From positions 1 through 64,000 of the forward strand of contig NZ_MDGK01000003.1 of assembly GCF_001870465.1 (NCBI RefSeq): a stretch of DNA of 64,000 nucleotides. Reading direction: 5' to 3'. Positions within the stretch are counted from its first letter, which is position 1. Every line of letters begins with the position of its first letter. Source of the DNA: Pseudomonas extremorientalis (GTDB lineage Bacteria; Pseudomonadota; Gammaproteobacteria; Pseudomonadales; Pseudomonadaceae). A program made the translations under genes and the position numbers. The notes below the pieces were generated by a model that was not told the DNA's origin, made no database searches, and worked only from the letters and a program-made list of their open reading frames with translations. Of the stretch, positions 7,724 through 16,477 are shown piece by piece.

Positions 7724-9661
7724 ATGAAAATAAAAAATAAGCTGGTCCTGGCATTTGTCTCTGTTGCATTTATTCCGGTCAGCCTGGTGGCCGTGATTTC
7801 GGTCATGAACACGCGGACCCAGGCGGTGGATCAGTTCATCGATGGCAGCACCCGGGAGATTCGCCAGATCGACGGCAACATTCGCCAGTTCTTCGATGGC
7901 ACGTTGCAAAACGTCGATCAGATGGCCACTGATCCTGTATACACTTCCGTCAGCACGCTGAAGAACTACCAGGCCGCCGATGCCGCCAGCCAACCGCTGC
8001 CGGCCGAGGCTCAAGCCGTGATCGAGCGCTTCGCACGCTTTGGCGCCACCCACCCGGCGGCGGCGATCCTGTCCATCGGCCTGGAAGACGGCACCTACGC
8101 CAAATGGCCGGATGACCCCCAACTGGCCAAATACGATCCGCGCACCCGCCCCTGGTACAAGGCGGCCATGGCCAGCCCCGGTAAAACCGTGCGCACCCCC
8201 GCGTATTACTACGACAAGGACGATGTAGCATTGGTGGGCACAGCCCGGGCGATGCTGGAAAACGGTAAGGCCAAGGGCGTGTTCGTGGTCAGCGTCTCCC
8301 TGAAAAACCTCACCGAACTGGTCAAGAGCATCAAGCTGGGCGAAAGCGGCTACGTGATGCTGATCGAAGACGGCGTGGTGCTGGTGGATCCGCGTGACGC
8401 CGCCCACAGCTTCAAGCCGCTCAAGGACCTGGGCGCGCCCTATGCGCAGCTGGCCGACACACCTCAGGGATCTACTGAGGTGGTGATCGACGGCGTGCGC
8501 TACATGGCCAACGTGTGGACCTCCCCCGGCCTTGGCTGGCGCTATATCGGCCTGATCGAACACCGTGAAGTCATGGCCGAAGCCACGCGCATGACCTACC
8601 TCACGGCCATCATCGTCGGCGTGCTGGTGCTGATTTTCGGGCTGATCGCGGCGGCGTTCTCCAAGGTCATCGTCAAGCCCATCGGCCAGGTCAGCACCGG
8701 CTTGCAGTCCATCGCCCAGGGCGAAGGCGACTTGCGCCACGAACTGCAGGTGCAGGGCAAGGATGAAACCGCCGAGCTGGCCGGCTGGTTCAACAAGTTC
8801 CTCGCGGCGATCCGCCAACTGATCCAGCACATCGGCGCGGCGTCGGCCAATTTGCAGAACGCTTCCAAGGTCAACAGCGAGGTGGCGCACAATATGAACG
8901 AGGCGGCCGGACGCCAGCGCGAGGCCGTTGAATTGGTGTCGACCGCATTCAATGAAATGGTCGCCACCGCCAACGAAGTCGCCCGCTCCTGCAGCGGCGC
9001 CGCGGAGTCCGCCGAAAACGGCCACCGTCGCGTGGCCGAGGGCAAGCAGCAGATCGAAGTCACCACCGACAACGTCAACCGCCTGGGGCGCCGTCTCACC
9101 GAGTCGTCCCAGGCCATGGTCGAACTGGAAGCTGGCAGCCGCAGCATCAACCAGATCCTCGGCACCATCCGCGCGATTGCCGAACAGACCAACCTGCTGG
9201 CCCTCAACGCCGCCATCGAGGCCGCCCGTGCCGGTGACCAGGGCCGTGGCTTCGCGGTGGTGGCCGATGAAGTGCGAGCCCTGGCCAAGCGCACGTCCGA
9301 CTCCACCGGCGAGATCGAGCAACTGCTCGGCACCCTGGAAAACAAGACCCAGGAAGTCACCCAGAAGATGGGCAGTTGCCTGGACTTGTCGCGGGCCAGT
9401 GTGTCATCCATCGAAAGTGCGCGGGACAGCTTCGAAGGTATCCAGACGTCGGTGAACGAGATCCGCGACCAGAACCTGCAGATTTCTGCCGCCGCCGAGG
9501 AACAACACAGCGTGGCCGAAGAGATCAACCGGCACATCCAGCAGATCTACGACGAGGCACGCCTGGTGGAGAGCCTGGCCAACTCGGCGCAGGACGACTC
9601 GGGGCGCTTGTCCACTCTGTCGGATGAATTGAATGGATTGGTGGGGCGCTTCAAGTCCTGA
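7724..9661 (+). CDS. Methyl-accepting chemotaxis protein (Cache sensor)
   Basis: This is an inner-membrane chemoreceptor of 645 aa. It has an N-terminal membrane segment (about 7-27), a large periplasmic dCache-type domain (residues about 30-290, with RPWYKAAM and [17 protein letters not shown]), a second membrane segment (about 297-318), a HAMP linker and a cytoplasmic signalling domain. The signalling tip holds the conserved [18 protein letters not shown] and [13 protein letters not shown] blocks. I prefer the ATG at 7724 (MKIKNKL) over 7712 because chemoreceptors begin with a short basic segment. There is no C-terminal CheR-tethering pentapeptide. The ligand is unknown. The neighbouring nitrate genes are only a weak hint. 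Confidence 0.92.
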   Translation: MKIKNKLVLAFVSVAFIPVSLVAVISVMNTRTQAVDQFIDGSTREIRQIDGNIRQFFDGTLQNVDQMATDPVYTSVSTLKNYQAADAASQPLPAEAQAVIERFARFGATHPAAAILSIGLEDGTYAKWPDDPQLAKYDPRTRPWYKAAMASPGKTVRTPAYYYDKDDVALVGTARAMLENGKAKGVFVVSVSLKNLTELVKSIKLGESGYVMLIEDGVVLVDPRDAAHSFKPLKDLGAPYAQLADTPQGSTEVVIDGVRYMANVWTSPGLGWRYIGLIEHREVMAEATRMTYLTAIIVGVLVLIFGLIAAAFSKVIVKPIGQVSTGLQSIAQGEGDLRHELQVQGKDETAELAGWFNKFLAAIRQLIQHIGAASANLQNASKVNSEVAHNMNEAAGRQREAVELVSTAFNEMVATANEVARSCSGAAESAENGHRRVAEGKQQIEVTTDNVNRLGRRLTESSQAMVELEAGSRSINQILGTIRAIAEQTNLLALNAAIEAARAGDQGRGFAVVADEVRALAKRTSDSTGEIEQLLGTLENKTQEVTQKMGSCLDLSRASVSSIESARDSFEGIQTSVNEIRDQNLQISAAAEEQHSVAEEINRHIQQIYDEARLVESLANSAQDDSGRLSTLSDELNGLVGRFKS

Positions 9662-9695
9662 GGAAGTCAGTGCTCTGGCGCCACATGGCAAACGC

Positions 9696-10472
9696 TCAAA
9701 TGCGCGATTGCGCAACCATCCAGGCCTGGAACGCCTGAAGTCGAGCCGTGAATGTTTCACGGTCGGCACTCGGGTTCCGGGCCTCGAACAAAAAGAAGGC
9801 CACCTGAGTCATCTTGGATGGGTACTCCTTTACGAACAGCGCCACATGCATTTCCAGCGTATGCGGCCACGATGCCTGCTCACCGCAGAGTATCTGGGTG
9901 GCTCTGAGCAGCTTGCGTGACGCTTCGCGCTGCAGGCGGAGTCGCTCCTGTTCGTTGGCGGCATGTGCGATGCGGCCAAGGTAAGCGGTGAGCACCGCTT
10001 CAAAGTCACCGTTCACGGCCAGGGCAATATCCAGTGATGGCCGAAACCGCTCGAACTGCGCCGACAGATCATTGCCCCACACGCACCGGCAGTGGTGCTT
10101 GAGCCAGAATCCCCAGCTGTTGCCGTTTTCGATGGCCAGTACCTGTGCGCGGCTGCCGATATCGAAATCCACCTTGGTGACTTGCGGGTACCGCACGGCC
10201 AGGTCACATCGCACCCGCTCCAACCGCTCCAAAACTGCAGAAGTCGGCGGCTCACATAGCACCACCGTCAGATCAAGATCGGAAACGCCCGGCAGCGCAT
10301 CGCCACGCGCGACGCTGCCATAAAGATAAAGGCCGTCCACTCCCAAGTCAGGCTGCGAGAGCACGTTGCAGGCAGCCTCGAGCAGTGGCTGAAACTCACG
10401 CTGCACGGGGACGTGGGGAACCGTAAGGATAAAGCCCTCGGCGTCCACCCCCACGGATTGCGCCGGGCTCAT
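9696..10472 (-). CDS. Nucleotidyltransferase (AadA-like fold)
   Basis: A 258-aa protein with the polymerase-beta-type nucleotidyltransferase signature YLYGSVARGDALPGVSDLDL (about residues 49-68), in which GS and the two aspartates of DLD form the metal/NTP site. A helical C-terminal domain follows, as in aminoglycoside adenylyltransferases. Its ATG overlaps the stop of the upstream kinase gene by 4 bases (ATGA), so the two are translated as a pair. The substrate is unknown. Similarity to AadA does not by itself mean antibiotic resistance. Confidence 0.75.
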   Translation of the reverse strand: MSPAQSVGVDAEGFILTVPHVPVQREFQPLLEAACNVLSQPDLGVDGLYLYGSVARGDALPGVSDLDLTVVLCEPPTSAVLERLERVRCDLAVRYPQVTKVDFDIGSRAQVLAIENGNSWGFWLKHHCRCVWGNDLSAQFERFRPSLDIALAVNGDFEAVLTAYLGRIAHAANEQERLRLQREASRKLLRATQILCGEQASWPHTLEMHVALFVKEYPSKMTQVAFFLFEARNPSADRETFTARLQAFQAWMVAQSRI

Positions 10473-10948
10473 GGGTGATGCCTCTCGATCACCAGGCCTT
10501 CAGCCTCGCTCGGTACACTGAAATGGCGGGTAATCAGATCAAACTCAGCATCAGTGGCGGCAAAGTCATGCTCACCCTGGGCGTTGCGCGCATGCAGCCT
10601 GGCCCGGCAGGTGGCGTCATCCAGTTCCAGGTAGTGCAGGCAGTGCCGGGCCTTGGCGGCGTGTGCCAACCCCAGCAGCCATTCGCGACTGGCCACTGTA
10701 TTGGCAGGGAAATCCAGCACCACGTCGAGGCCCGACTGCAGCACATTGATCACCAAGGGGCCCAGTACGCCGCGAATACGCTGGGCGCATTTGATGTAAT
10801 CCGCAATCGCGTGGATTTCACCGGGGTAAAGCGTGGCGAGCCAGTGGTCTTCACTGAGCACAATGGCAGCGTGCTCAGTGGCGAGGGTCTTGGCGAGCGT
10901 GGACTTGCCGGAGGCGATCTTGCCGCAGAGCAAATGCAGGGTTGGCAT
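10469..10948 (-). CDS. P-loop AAA/zeta-toxin-like kinase
   Basis: A 159-aa single-domain P-loop protein: Walker A GKIASGKST (about residues 9-17), then a DFPAN motif after a hydrophobic strand (LDVVLDF) and a C-terminal RLHAR lid arginine region. This is the layout of small-molecule kinases and zeta-toxin-like ATPases. It is the first gene of a two-gene unit with the nucleotidyltransferase downstream (4-bp overlap). The substrate is unknown. A role in modifying a small molecule or tRNA, or in a toxin-type reaction, is possible but not shown by the sequence. Confidence 0.75.
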   Translation of the reverse strand: MPTLHLLCGKIASGKSTLAKTLATEHAAIVLSEDHWLATLYPGEIHAIADYIKCAQRIRGVLGPLVINVLQSGLDVVLDFPANTVASREWLLGLAHAAKARHCLHYLELDDATCRARLHARNAQGEHDFAATDAEFDLITRHFSVPSEAEGLVIERHHP

Positions 10949-10996
10949 GGGGCGGTTCCTTATGTCAGTCCCGCCAGCATGACCGCCATGGATTGA

Positions 10997-12025
10997 TCAC
11001 ACAACGCCCCGTTTCCAATGCTCGTGGAACGCCAGGGCCGCGACATTCTTGTCCTTGGCTTCGAGCATGATGTCGAAGCGGTCGAGAAACTGCAGCGCAT
11101 AATCGTTGGTCCAGCGGTTCCACATCTGTGCGCTGTGGGCGTAGAGGTCGCGCTTGGACACCACCTGCAACAACGCGTCCATTTCCAGCTTGTGCTCGGC
11201 ATCAAAGCCCAGCTCTTGCAGGCTCTCCGGGGGCTGGGAGTAATGCATGGTCGGTCGCACGCCGCGCCAGCTTTCAATCACCCGGGCGACCCGCTCCGAG
11301 TGGGGGTCGATGTAGTCGTTTTCGTTGATCCAGCAGTGGTGGATGTCCAGGACCACCGGTGCCAGGTCGGCGACTTGCAGGCAATGGTCCAGGCCATAGG
11401 TCTTTTCGTCGTTCTCGAACGTGATGCAGTTGCGCGCCACCTCCGACAGGCGCGACCACACGGCGCGGGTGCCTTCCACGCCGAGGCGGCCGGCGATATG
11501 CACGTTGCACTTGAGGTCCTGGAAGCGCCGGCCATAACCCATCATGCGGATCATGTCGGCGTGGTATTCGAATTCGGCAAGGCTGTTTTCCACCACGCCG
11601 GGGTTTTCGGAGCCGAGTACACAGTATTGGCCCGGGTGGAATGACAGGCGGATATCCGAGGCGCGGGCCAACTCACCGATGGCGGTAAAACCCTCAACCA
11701 ATTGACGCTCGATAGCCGGGTCCTTGTAGACGCTGGCCACTTTGGCATGGCTGTAGAACGGCAACAGGTCGCTGCTCAAGCGCAGCATGCGCAGGGTCGA
11801 AGGCAATTCAGCGACATACGCCAGCAGGCGCAATTGAGCGGCCAGGTTGTGCGTGACCACTTCCACCAGTTTGTCCCGGGCCACCTGCGGTGTAACGCTG
11901 TCCATCCAACGCAACGTGGTGGTGCGCGGGTTGAACGGACCTTCGATCAGCTTTTGGGCGCTGGCCGACAGTAGCCGTTCGGGATGTTTGTATTGGCACG
12001 CGAAGCCAATGCGAGGGTGAGTCAT
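10997..12025 (-). CDS. uvsE: UV DNA damage endonuclease UvsE (UVDE)
   Basis: A 342-aa TIM-barrel metal-dependent endonuclease that nicks DNA 5' of UV photoproducts, an alternative to UvrABC excision. Family hallmarks are the N-terminal RIGFACQYK, the SFHPGQYCVLGSENPGV block, a metal-binding histidine/glutamate series (CNVHIAGRLGVEGT, ITFENDEKTYGLDHCL) and VVLDIHHCWIN. Length matches the family. It is transcribed away from the DUF2231 gene and lies 48 bp upstream of the kinase gene, in the same direction. Confidence 0.92.
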   Translation of the reverse strand: MTHPRIGFACQYKHPERLLSASAQKLIEGPFNPRTTTLRWMDSVTPQVARDKLVEVVTHNLAAQLRLLAYVAELPSTLRMLRLSSDLLPFYSHAKVASVYKDPAIERQLVEGFTAIGELARASDIRLSFHPGQYCVLGSENPGVVENSLAEFEYHADMIRMMGYGRRFQDLKCNVHIAGRLGVEGTRAVWSRLSEVARNCITFENDEKTYGLDHCLQVADLAPVVLDIHHCWINENDYIDPHSERVARVIESWRGVRPTMHYSQPPESLQELGFDAEHKLEMDALLQVVSKRDLYAHSAQMWNRWTNDYALQFLDRFDIMLEAKDKNVAALAFHEHWKRGVV

Positions 12026-12199
12026 GGAGGCGCCTGGCGTAGGAAAAAGGAGCGAATGATACGGGGTTAGTCCGGGGTCGACCCAGGCGGGTTCCCACTA
12101 TTTCGAAACGTTTCACGCTGAACTTTCTCACCGGCGCTGCGTTCACTTCTTATGCGCTGCCCCGTCCAGGGGCGTTGTACAACAAGGAGCCGCCCCCGT

Positions 12200-12613
12200 A
12201 TGACTACCCTCCCCGTTTACCGATATGCCCCAGGGCCGCTGCATGCGACCTTGCTCGCCGGCACCGTGCCGTTGTTTCTTGGTGCCTTGCTCAGCGACAT
12301 TGCCTACACCCAGACCTACCAGATCCAATGGGCCAACTTCGCCTCCTGGCTGATTGCCGGCGCGTTGGTGTTTGCCGGTTTCGCGTTTCTGTTCGCGCTG
12401 GTCAACCTGCTGCGCGCCGAGCACAAGGCCGGTCAACCCACTCGCTATGTGCTGTTGCTGTTGGCCACTTGGGTACTGGGCCTGGTCAATGCCTTCCAGC
12501 ATGCCAAGGACGCCTACGCCTCGATGCCCGGCGGCCTGATCCTGTCGGCCATTGTCTTGCTGCTGACGTTGGCGGCCACCTGGACCGGCCTGCGTTCGGG
12601 AGGTGTCAAATGA
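12200..12613 (+). CDS. DUF2231 membrane protein
   Basis: A 137-aa integral membrane protein with about four hydrophobic segments (ATLLAGTVPLFLGALLSDIA, WLIAGALVFAGFAFLFALV, YVLLLLATWVLGLVNA, ILSAIVLLLTLAATWTGL). It matches the DUF2231 family, often found beside PQQ/sorbosone dehydrogenase-like genes, as here. The ATG at 12200 is preceded by AAGGAG at 12184-12189. Its stop overlaps the next start by 4 bases (ATGA), so both proteins probably work together at the membrane. Confidence 0.85.
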   Translation: MTTLPVYRYAPGPLHATLLAGTVPLFLGALLSDIAYTQTYQIQWANFASWLIAGALVFAGFAFLFALVNLLRAEHKAGQPTRYVLLLLATWVLGLVNAFQHAKDAYASMPGGLILSAIVLLLTLAATWTGLRSGGVK

Positions 12614-13902
12614 AAACGTCCAGCACCCTGACCCTATTGAGCGCCGCGCTGTTGCTGAGTGCCTGCGGTGGCGGAGGCGACAAGACCCAGGCCCGTGGCC
12701 CCGATCCCAAGCTGCCGGAACAGCAAAGCAGCCTGTTGCCGAGCATGAAAATCGCCGAACCTGCGCCCTGGGGCGAACAGAAACCCAAGGTGCCGGACGG
12801 CTACAGCATCACCGCGATTGCCACCGACCTGGCCATCCCGCGCCAGACCCTGGTGCTGCCCAACGGCGATATCCTGGTTGCCGAAGGCCGTGGCGGCAGT
12901 GCGGCCAAGCTCAAGCCCAAGGATGTGATCGCCAGCCTGATCAAGGCCGAGGGCAACACCAAGGTCAAGAGCGGCAACCGCCTGACCCTGCTGCGCGACG
13001 CCGATGGTGACGGCACCTACGAACTCAAGACCGTGTTCGCCGACAACCTCAACGCCCCCTACGGCCTGGCGTTTGCCAACGGCAAACTCTACGTGGCCAA
13101 CCAGGACGCACTGGTGAGCTTCGACTACGCCGACGGCCAGACCAAAGCCAGCGGCCCGCCGAGCACCGTCACCGACCTGCCGGCGCAGATCAACCATCAC
13201 TGGACCAAGTCCCTGGCCGTGAGCGCCGATGGCAGCCAGCTTTATGTGGGCATCGGCTCCAACAGCAACGTCACCGAACGCGGCATGGAAGTGGAGATCG
13301 ACCGCGCGATGGTCTGGCAGATCGATGCCGCCACCGGTGCGCACAAGCCCTACGCCACTGGCTTGCGCAACCCCACGGCGCTGACCATCCAGCCGGACAC
13401 CGGACAACTGTGGACGGTGGTCAACGAGCGCGACGAACTGGGCCCGGACCTGGTGCCGGACTACCTGACCTCGGTGCGTGAAGGCGCGTTCTACGGCTGG
13501 CCGTACAGCTACTGGGGTCAGAACGTCGACCCACGCGCCCAACCGCAGAACCCGGCCAAGGTGGCCGCCGCGATCAAGCCGGATTACAGCCTGGGCTCCC
13601 ACGTGGCCGCCCTTGGCGTGGACTTTTCCATCCCGCAGATGGGCGAGCAGTTTGCCGATGGTGTGTTCGTCGGCGAGCACGGCAGTTGGAACCGCGACAA
13701 CCCGGTGGGCTACAAGGTGATCTTCGTGCCGTTCAGCAATGGCAAGCCGTCCGGTGAGCCCATCGACTTCGCCACCGGCTTTCGCGGCGACGACGGCAAG
13801 ACTCGTGGGCGCCCGGTGGGTGTGACGGTGGACCCGAAAGGTGCGCTGATCATTGCCGATGACCTGGCCAATACCGTTTGGCGCGTGACGCGGAACCGCT
13901 AA
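12610..13902 (+). CDS. L-sorbosone dehydrogenase-like (PQQ) lipoprotein
   Basis: A 430-aa exported six-bladed beta-propeller of the soluble aldose/sorbosone dehydrogenase family. It oxidises a sugar or aldehyde with PQQ if the cofactor is bound. A lipobox LLSAC puts the lipidated cysteine at residue 19, and glycine at +2 predicts outer-membrane retention. Propeller motifs include LVLPNGDILVAEGRGG, PYGLAFANGKLYVAN, LRNPTALTIQP and GEHGSWNRDNPVGYKV. It is translationally coupled (ATGA) to the DUF2231 gene. The substrate cannot be read from the sequence. Confidence 0.85.
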   Translation: MKTSSTLTLLSAALLLSACGGGGDKTQARGPDPKLPEQQSSLLPSMKIAEPAPWGEQKPKVPDGYSITAIATDLAIPRQTLVLPNGDILVAEGRGGSAAKLKPKDVIASLIKAEGNTKVKSGNRLTLLRDADGDGTYELKTVFADNLNAPYGLAFANGKLYVANQDALVSFDYADGQTKASGPPSTVTDLPAQINHHWTKSLAVSADGSQLYVGIGSNSNVTERGMEVEIDRAMVWQIDAATGAHKPYATGLRNPTALTIQPDTGQLWTVVNERDELGPDLVPDYLTSVREGAFYGWPYSYWGQNVDPRAQPQNPAKVAAAIKPDYSLGSHVAALGVDFSIPQMGEQFADGVFVGEHGSWNRDNPVGYKVIFVPFSNGKPSGEPIDFATGFRGDDGKTRGRPVGVTVDPKGALIIADDLANTVWRVTRNR

Positions 13903-13911
13903 ACAAAATGT

Positions 13912-13955
13912 TTGACATGGTTGCCTGAAGCAACAATATTGTTGCCTCAGGCAAC
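13912..13955 (+). promoter_or_regulatory. Promoter with 36-bp near-perfect palindromic operator
   Basis: GTTGCCTGA...TCAGGCAAC spans 13920-13955 as an 18+18 inverted repeat with one mismatch. TTGACA at 13912-13917 and AATATT at 13935-13940, spaced 17 bp, make a good sigma-70 promoter, so the palindrome covers the spacer and -10. It lies 17 bp before the MarR-type gene and is probably its own operator. Confidence 0.85.
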
Positions 13956-13972
13956 CATTCGAGCATTTCAGC

Positions 13973-14893
13973 ATGTCCACCCCCTTGCTTGTCGAACGCG
14001 CCGGCATCGTGCGCGGCTTCAACCGCTTCTACACCCACCAGATCGGCGTGTTGCAGGAACACTTGCTGCAAAGCGACTACTCCCTCACTGAAATCCGCGT
14101 GATGTACGAGTTGTCTTCCCGGGGGGACCTTACCAGCGCCGACCTGTGCCAGATGCTCGGCCTCGACGCGGGTTACCTGAGCCGGCTGACCAGTGGCTTT
14201 GAAAAGCGCGGCCTGATCCAGAAAGTCCGCTGCGCCACCGACGCCCGCGCCGTGCAATTGCACCTCACCGACCACGGCCGCGCCGTGCTGGCGCCGCTGG
14301 AGCAGCAAACCCAGCGCGAAGTCATCGCCCTGCTCGAGAGCCTGCCCGAACCGCAACAGCAACAACTCACCGAAGCGATGAAGCGCATCCAAGCTCTGCT
14401 GCAAGGCACCGCGCCCAGCTATCTGTTGCGTGACCCGCAACCCGGCGACATGGGCCGCGTGGTGCAGCAGCAAACCGCGATCTATGCCCGTGAATACGGC
14501 TGGAATTGGGAATTCGAAGCGCTGGTGGCGGAGATCGTCGCCAAGTATCTGCGCGAATATGACCCCACGTGCGAGCGCTGCTGGATCGCGGAAAAGGACG
14601 GCGAGGTGGTGGGCTCGGTGTTCGTGATCCGCCATGACCAGACCACGGCCAAGCTGCGCATGCTCTACGTGGATGCCAGCGCACGGGGCATGGGTATTGG
14701 CCAGCGCCTGGTGGATGAGTGCGTACGTTTTGCCCGCCAGGTGGGCTACACACGCATGCTGCTGTGGACCGTGGATATTCTGACCGACGCGCGCAAGCTG
14801 TATCAGAAAGCCGGGTTCGAGCTGGTGGAGGAAGAGCCGATGGTCAGCTTCGGCAAAGCCCTGGTCAGCCAGACCTGGGCTCGCCCGCTGTGA
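13973..14893 (+). CDS. MarR-family regulator fused to GNAT acetyltransferase
   Basis: This 306-aa fusion has an N-terminal MarR winged-helix domain (about 1-140, recognition region DLCQMLGLDAGYLSRLTSGF, wing GLIQKVRCATDARAVQLHLT). A C-terminal GNAT N-acetyltransferase domain follows (about 150-306) with the acetyl-CoA loop ARGMGIGQRLVDEC. Such fusions are known in proteobacteria, and the acetyltransferase target is generally unknown. The 36-bp palindrome across its promoter suggests autorepression. It converges with the MFS gene downstream. Confidence 0.92.
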   Translation: MSTPLLVERAGIVRGFNRFYTHQIGVLQEHLLQSDYSLTEIRVMYELSSRGDLTSADLCQMLGLDAGYLSRLTSGFEKRGLIQKVRCATDARAVQLHLTDHGRAVLAPLEQQTQREVIALLESLPEPQQQQLTEAMKRIQALLQGTAPSYLLRDPQPGDMGRVVQQQTAIYAREYGWNWEFEALVAEIVAKYLREYDPTCERCWIAEKDGEVVGSVFVIRHDQTTAKLRMLYVDASARGMGIGQRLVDECVRFARQVGYTRMLLWTVDILTDARKLYQKAGFELVEEEPMVSFGKALVSQTWARPL

Positions 14894-14899
14894 AACAGC

Positions 14900-14920
14900 C
14901 CCGCGCCATGGCGGCGCGGG
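14900..14920. terminator. GC-rich hairpin between convergent genes
   Basis: CCCGCGC (14900-14906) pairs with GCGCGGG (14914-14920) around a 7-nt loop. It lies between two converging genes and could end transcription from either side, though no T run follows. Confidence 0.5.
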
Positions 14921-14930
14921 ACGTGGAGCC

Positions 14931-16334
14931 TTACAGGTCAGTGATTTCCTTGTGGCGCGGCACCAACGTCTTCATCACGCTCCAGGCCACCAGGTAGGCC
15001 AGCGCACAGATCGCGAACATGATCATGTAGCCGGTATGGATGTCGTTGATGGACTTGTAGTAGTCGAACACCCAGCCGCCGATCTTGGTCATGACCACGC
15101 CGCCCAGGCCGCCGGCCATGCCACCGATACCGACCACCGAGGCCACGGTTTTCTGCGGGAACATGTCCGAGACGGTGGTGAAGATGTTGCACGACCACGC
15201 CTGGTGCGCCGAGGCGCCCACACCGATCAGCAGTACCGGCACCCAGAAGCTGATATAGCCCAACGGCTGGGCCAGCAACACCACCAGCGGGAACAATGCG
15301 ATCACCAGCATGGCTTTCATGCGCCCGTCGTACGGTGCATCGCCGCGCGCCATGAAGTAGCAGGGGAACCAGCCGCCACCAATGCTGCCGACCATGGTCA
15401 TGCTGTACAGCACCGCCAGCGGCATGACGATATCGGCGCCTTTCATGCCGTACTGCGCCGACAGGTAGGTGGGCAGCCAGAACAGGAAGAACCACCACAC
15501 GCCATCGGTCATGAACTTGCCGAAGGCAAAGGCCCAGGTCTGGCGATAGGTGAGCAACTTGAACCACGAGACTTTTTTCTCCACGGCGCCGGCCGGTGAC
15601 GGGGTGAACGGCTGCACGGTCTGGTCACTGCGGATGTAGGCCAGTTCTGCGGCCGACAGGCGTTTTTGCTCCTCCGGCTTGCGGTAGAGCGCGATCCACA
15701 CCGCGACCCACACGAAGCCGAGCCCGCCGATGACGATAAACGCCGCTTCCCAGCCCCACAGACCGGCAATCAATGGCACGCAGATCGGCGCCAGGATCGC
15801 GCCCACGTTGGCGCCGGAGTTGAAGATACCGGTGGCCAGCGAGCGTTCTTTCTTGGGGAAATATTCGGCTGTGGCCTTGATCGCGATCGGGAAGTTGCCC
15901 GCCTCGCCAATCGCCAGTACCGCACGGGACAACATGAAGCCGGCAATCGACACCGGGATCACCGCCAGGCCGATCGCGCCGCTGATGACCGCGATGCCCT
16001 CGCCCATCGGCACCGAGAAGGCATGCATGATCGCGCCCGTGGACCAGATGCCAATCGCCACCACATAGGCCGCCTTGGTGCCGATCTTGTCGACGAAGCG
16101 CCCGGCGAACAGCATGGAGATCGCGTAGACAAACTGGAACACCGCCGCGATGTTCGCGTAATCGGTGTTGCTCCAGCCAAATTGCGTGGACAACTGCGGT
16201 GCCAACAGGCTGAGCACCTGGCGGTCTAGGTAGTTGACGGTAGTCGCGAAGAACAGCATCGCGCAGATGGTCCAGCGATAGTTGCCTACCGCTTGGCCAA
16301 CGCGGTGAGCGTGGATGGGCTCGTTCAAGTTCAT
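14931..16334 (-). CDS. MFS transporter, hexuronate/ExuT-like
   Basis: A 467-aa inner-membrane major facilitator with 12 predicted helices, of the anion:cation symporter (ACS) branch that includes ExuT. Recognisable segments are NYLDRQVLSLLAPQL in helix 1, AGRFVDKIGTK in the loop 2-3 motif, and AIGEAGNFPIAIKATAEYFP. The likely substrate is a sugar acid such as galacturonate, glucuronate or galactonate. No catabolic genes are adjacent. I use the ATG at 16334 (MNLNEPIH), although the reading frame is open further upstream. A palindrome and a GntR-type box lie just upstream. Confidence 0.82.
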   Translation of the reverse strand: MNLNEPIHAHRVGQAVGNYRWTICAMLFFATTVNYLDRQVLSLLAPQLSTQFGWSNTDYANIAAVFQFVYAISMLFAGRFVDKIGTKAAYVVAIGIWSTGAIMHAFSVPMGEGIAVISGAIGLAVIPVSIAGFMLSRAVLAIGEAGNFPIAIKATAEYFPKKERSLATGIFNSGANVGAILAPICVPLIAGLWGWEAAFIVIGGLGFVWVAVWIALYRKPEEQKRLSAAELAYIRSDQTVQPFTPSPAGAVEKKVSWFKLLTYRQTWAFAFGKFMTDGVWWFFLFWLPTYLSAQYGMKGADIVMPLAVLYSMTMVGSIGGGWFPCYFMARGDAPYDGRMKAMLVIALFPLVVLLAQPLGYISFWVPVLLIGVGASAHQAWSCNIFTTVSDMFPQKTVASVVGIGGMAGGLGGVVMTKIGGWVFDYYKSINDIHTGYMIMFAICALAYLVAWSVMKTLVPRHKEITDL

Positions 16335-16362
16335 GGCATCACTTTTTATTTTTGTTAGGTAG

Positions 16363-16393
16363 GACATATGTAACGTCATATGTCGTCGTACAA
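16363..16393 (-). promoter_or_regulatory. Palindrome and FadR-type GntR box upstream of the MFS gene
   Basis: GACATATG (16363-16370) and CATATGTC (16377-16384) form a perfect 8-bp inverted repeat with a 6-bp gap. Adjoining it, the minus strand of 16383-16393 reads TTGTACGACGA, matching the TNGTNNNACNA pattern of FadR-subfamily GntR regulators, which commonly control sugar-acid transporters. No GntR gene is in the window near it. Confidence 0.5.
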
Positions 16394-16477
16394 CTGCGAC
16401 TTTTATATCGGGCCGCCTACCGGCTGTCAATCTGAAAGATTGCCGTTTATCGAGGTTCTACGTGGGTCTGTAAAAGG

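Noticed and set aside
7676..9322. 548-codon open frame antisense to the chemoreceptor
   Set aside because: The opposite strand encodes an unambiguous receptor, and the antisense translation is low-complexity with a composition typical of shadow frames.
9696..10472. AadA-like gene as an acquired aminoglycoside resistance gene
   Set aside because: No cassette attC site, integron or insertion sequence is visible, and the gene is embedded in a chromosomal operon with a kinase. Fold similarity alone is not enough.
10469..10948. P-loop kinase as a zeta toxin of a toxin-antitoxin pair
   Set aside because: No small epsilon-type antitoxin gene is adjacent, and the partner is a nucleotidyltransferase. 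Only the fold is similar.
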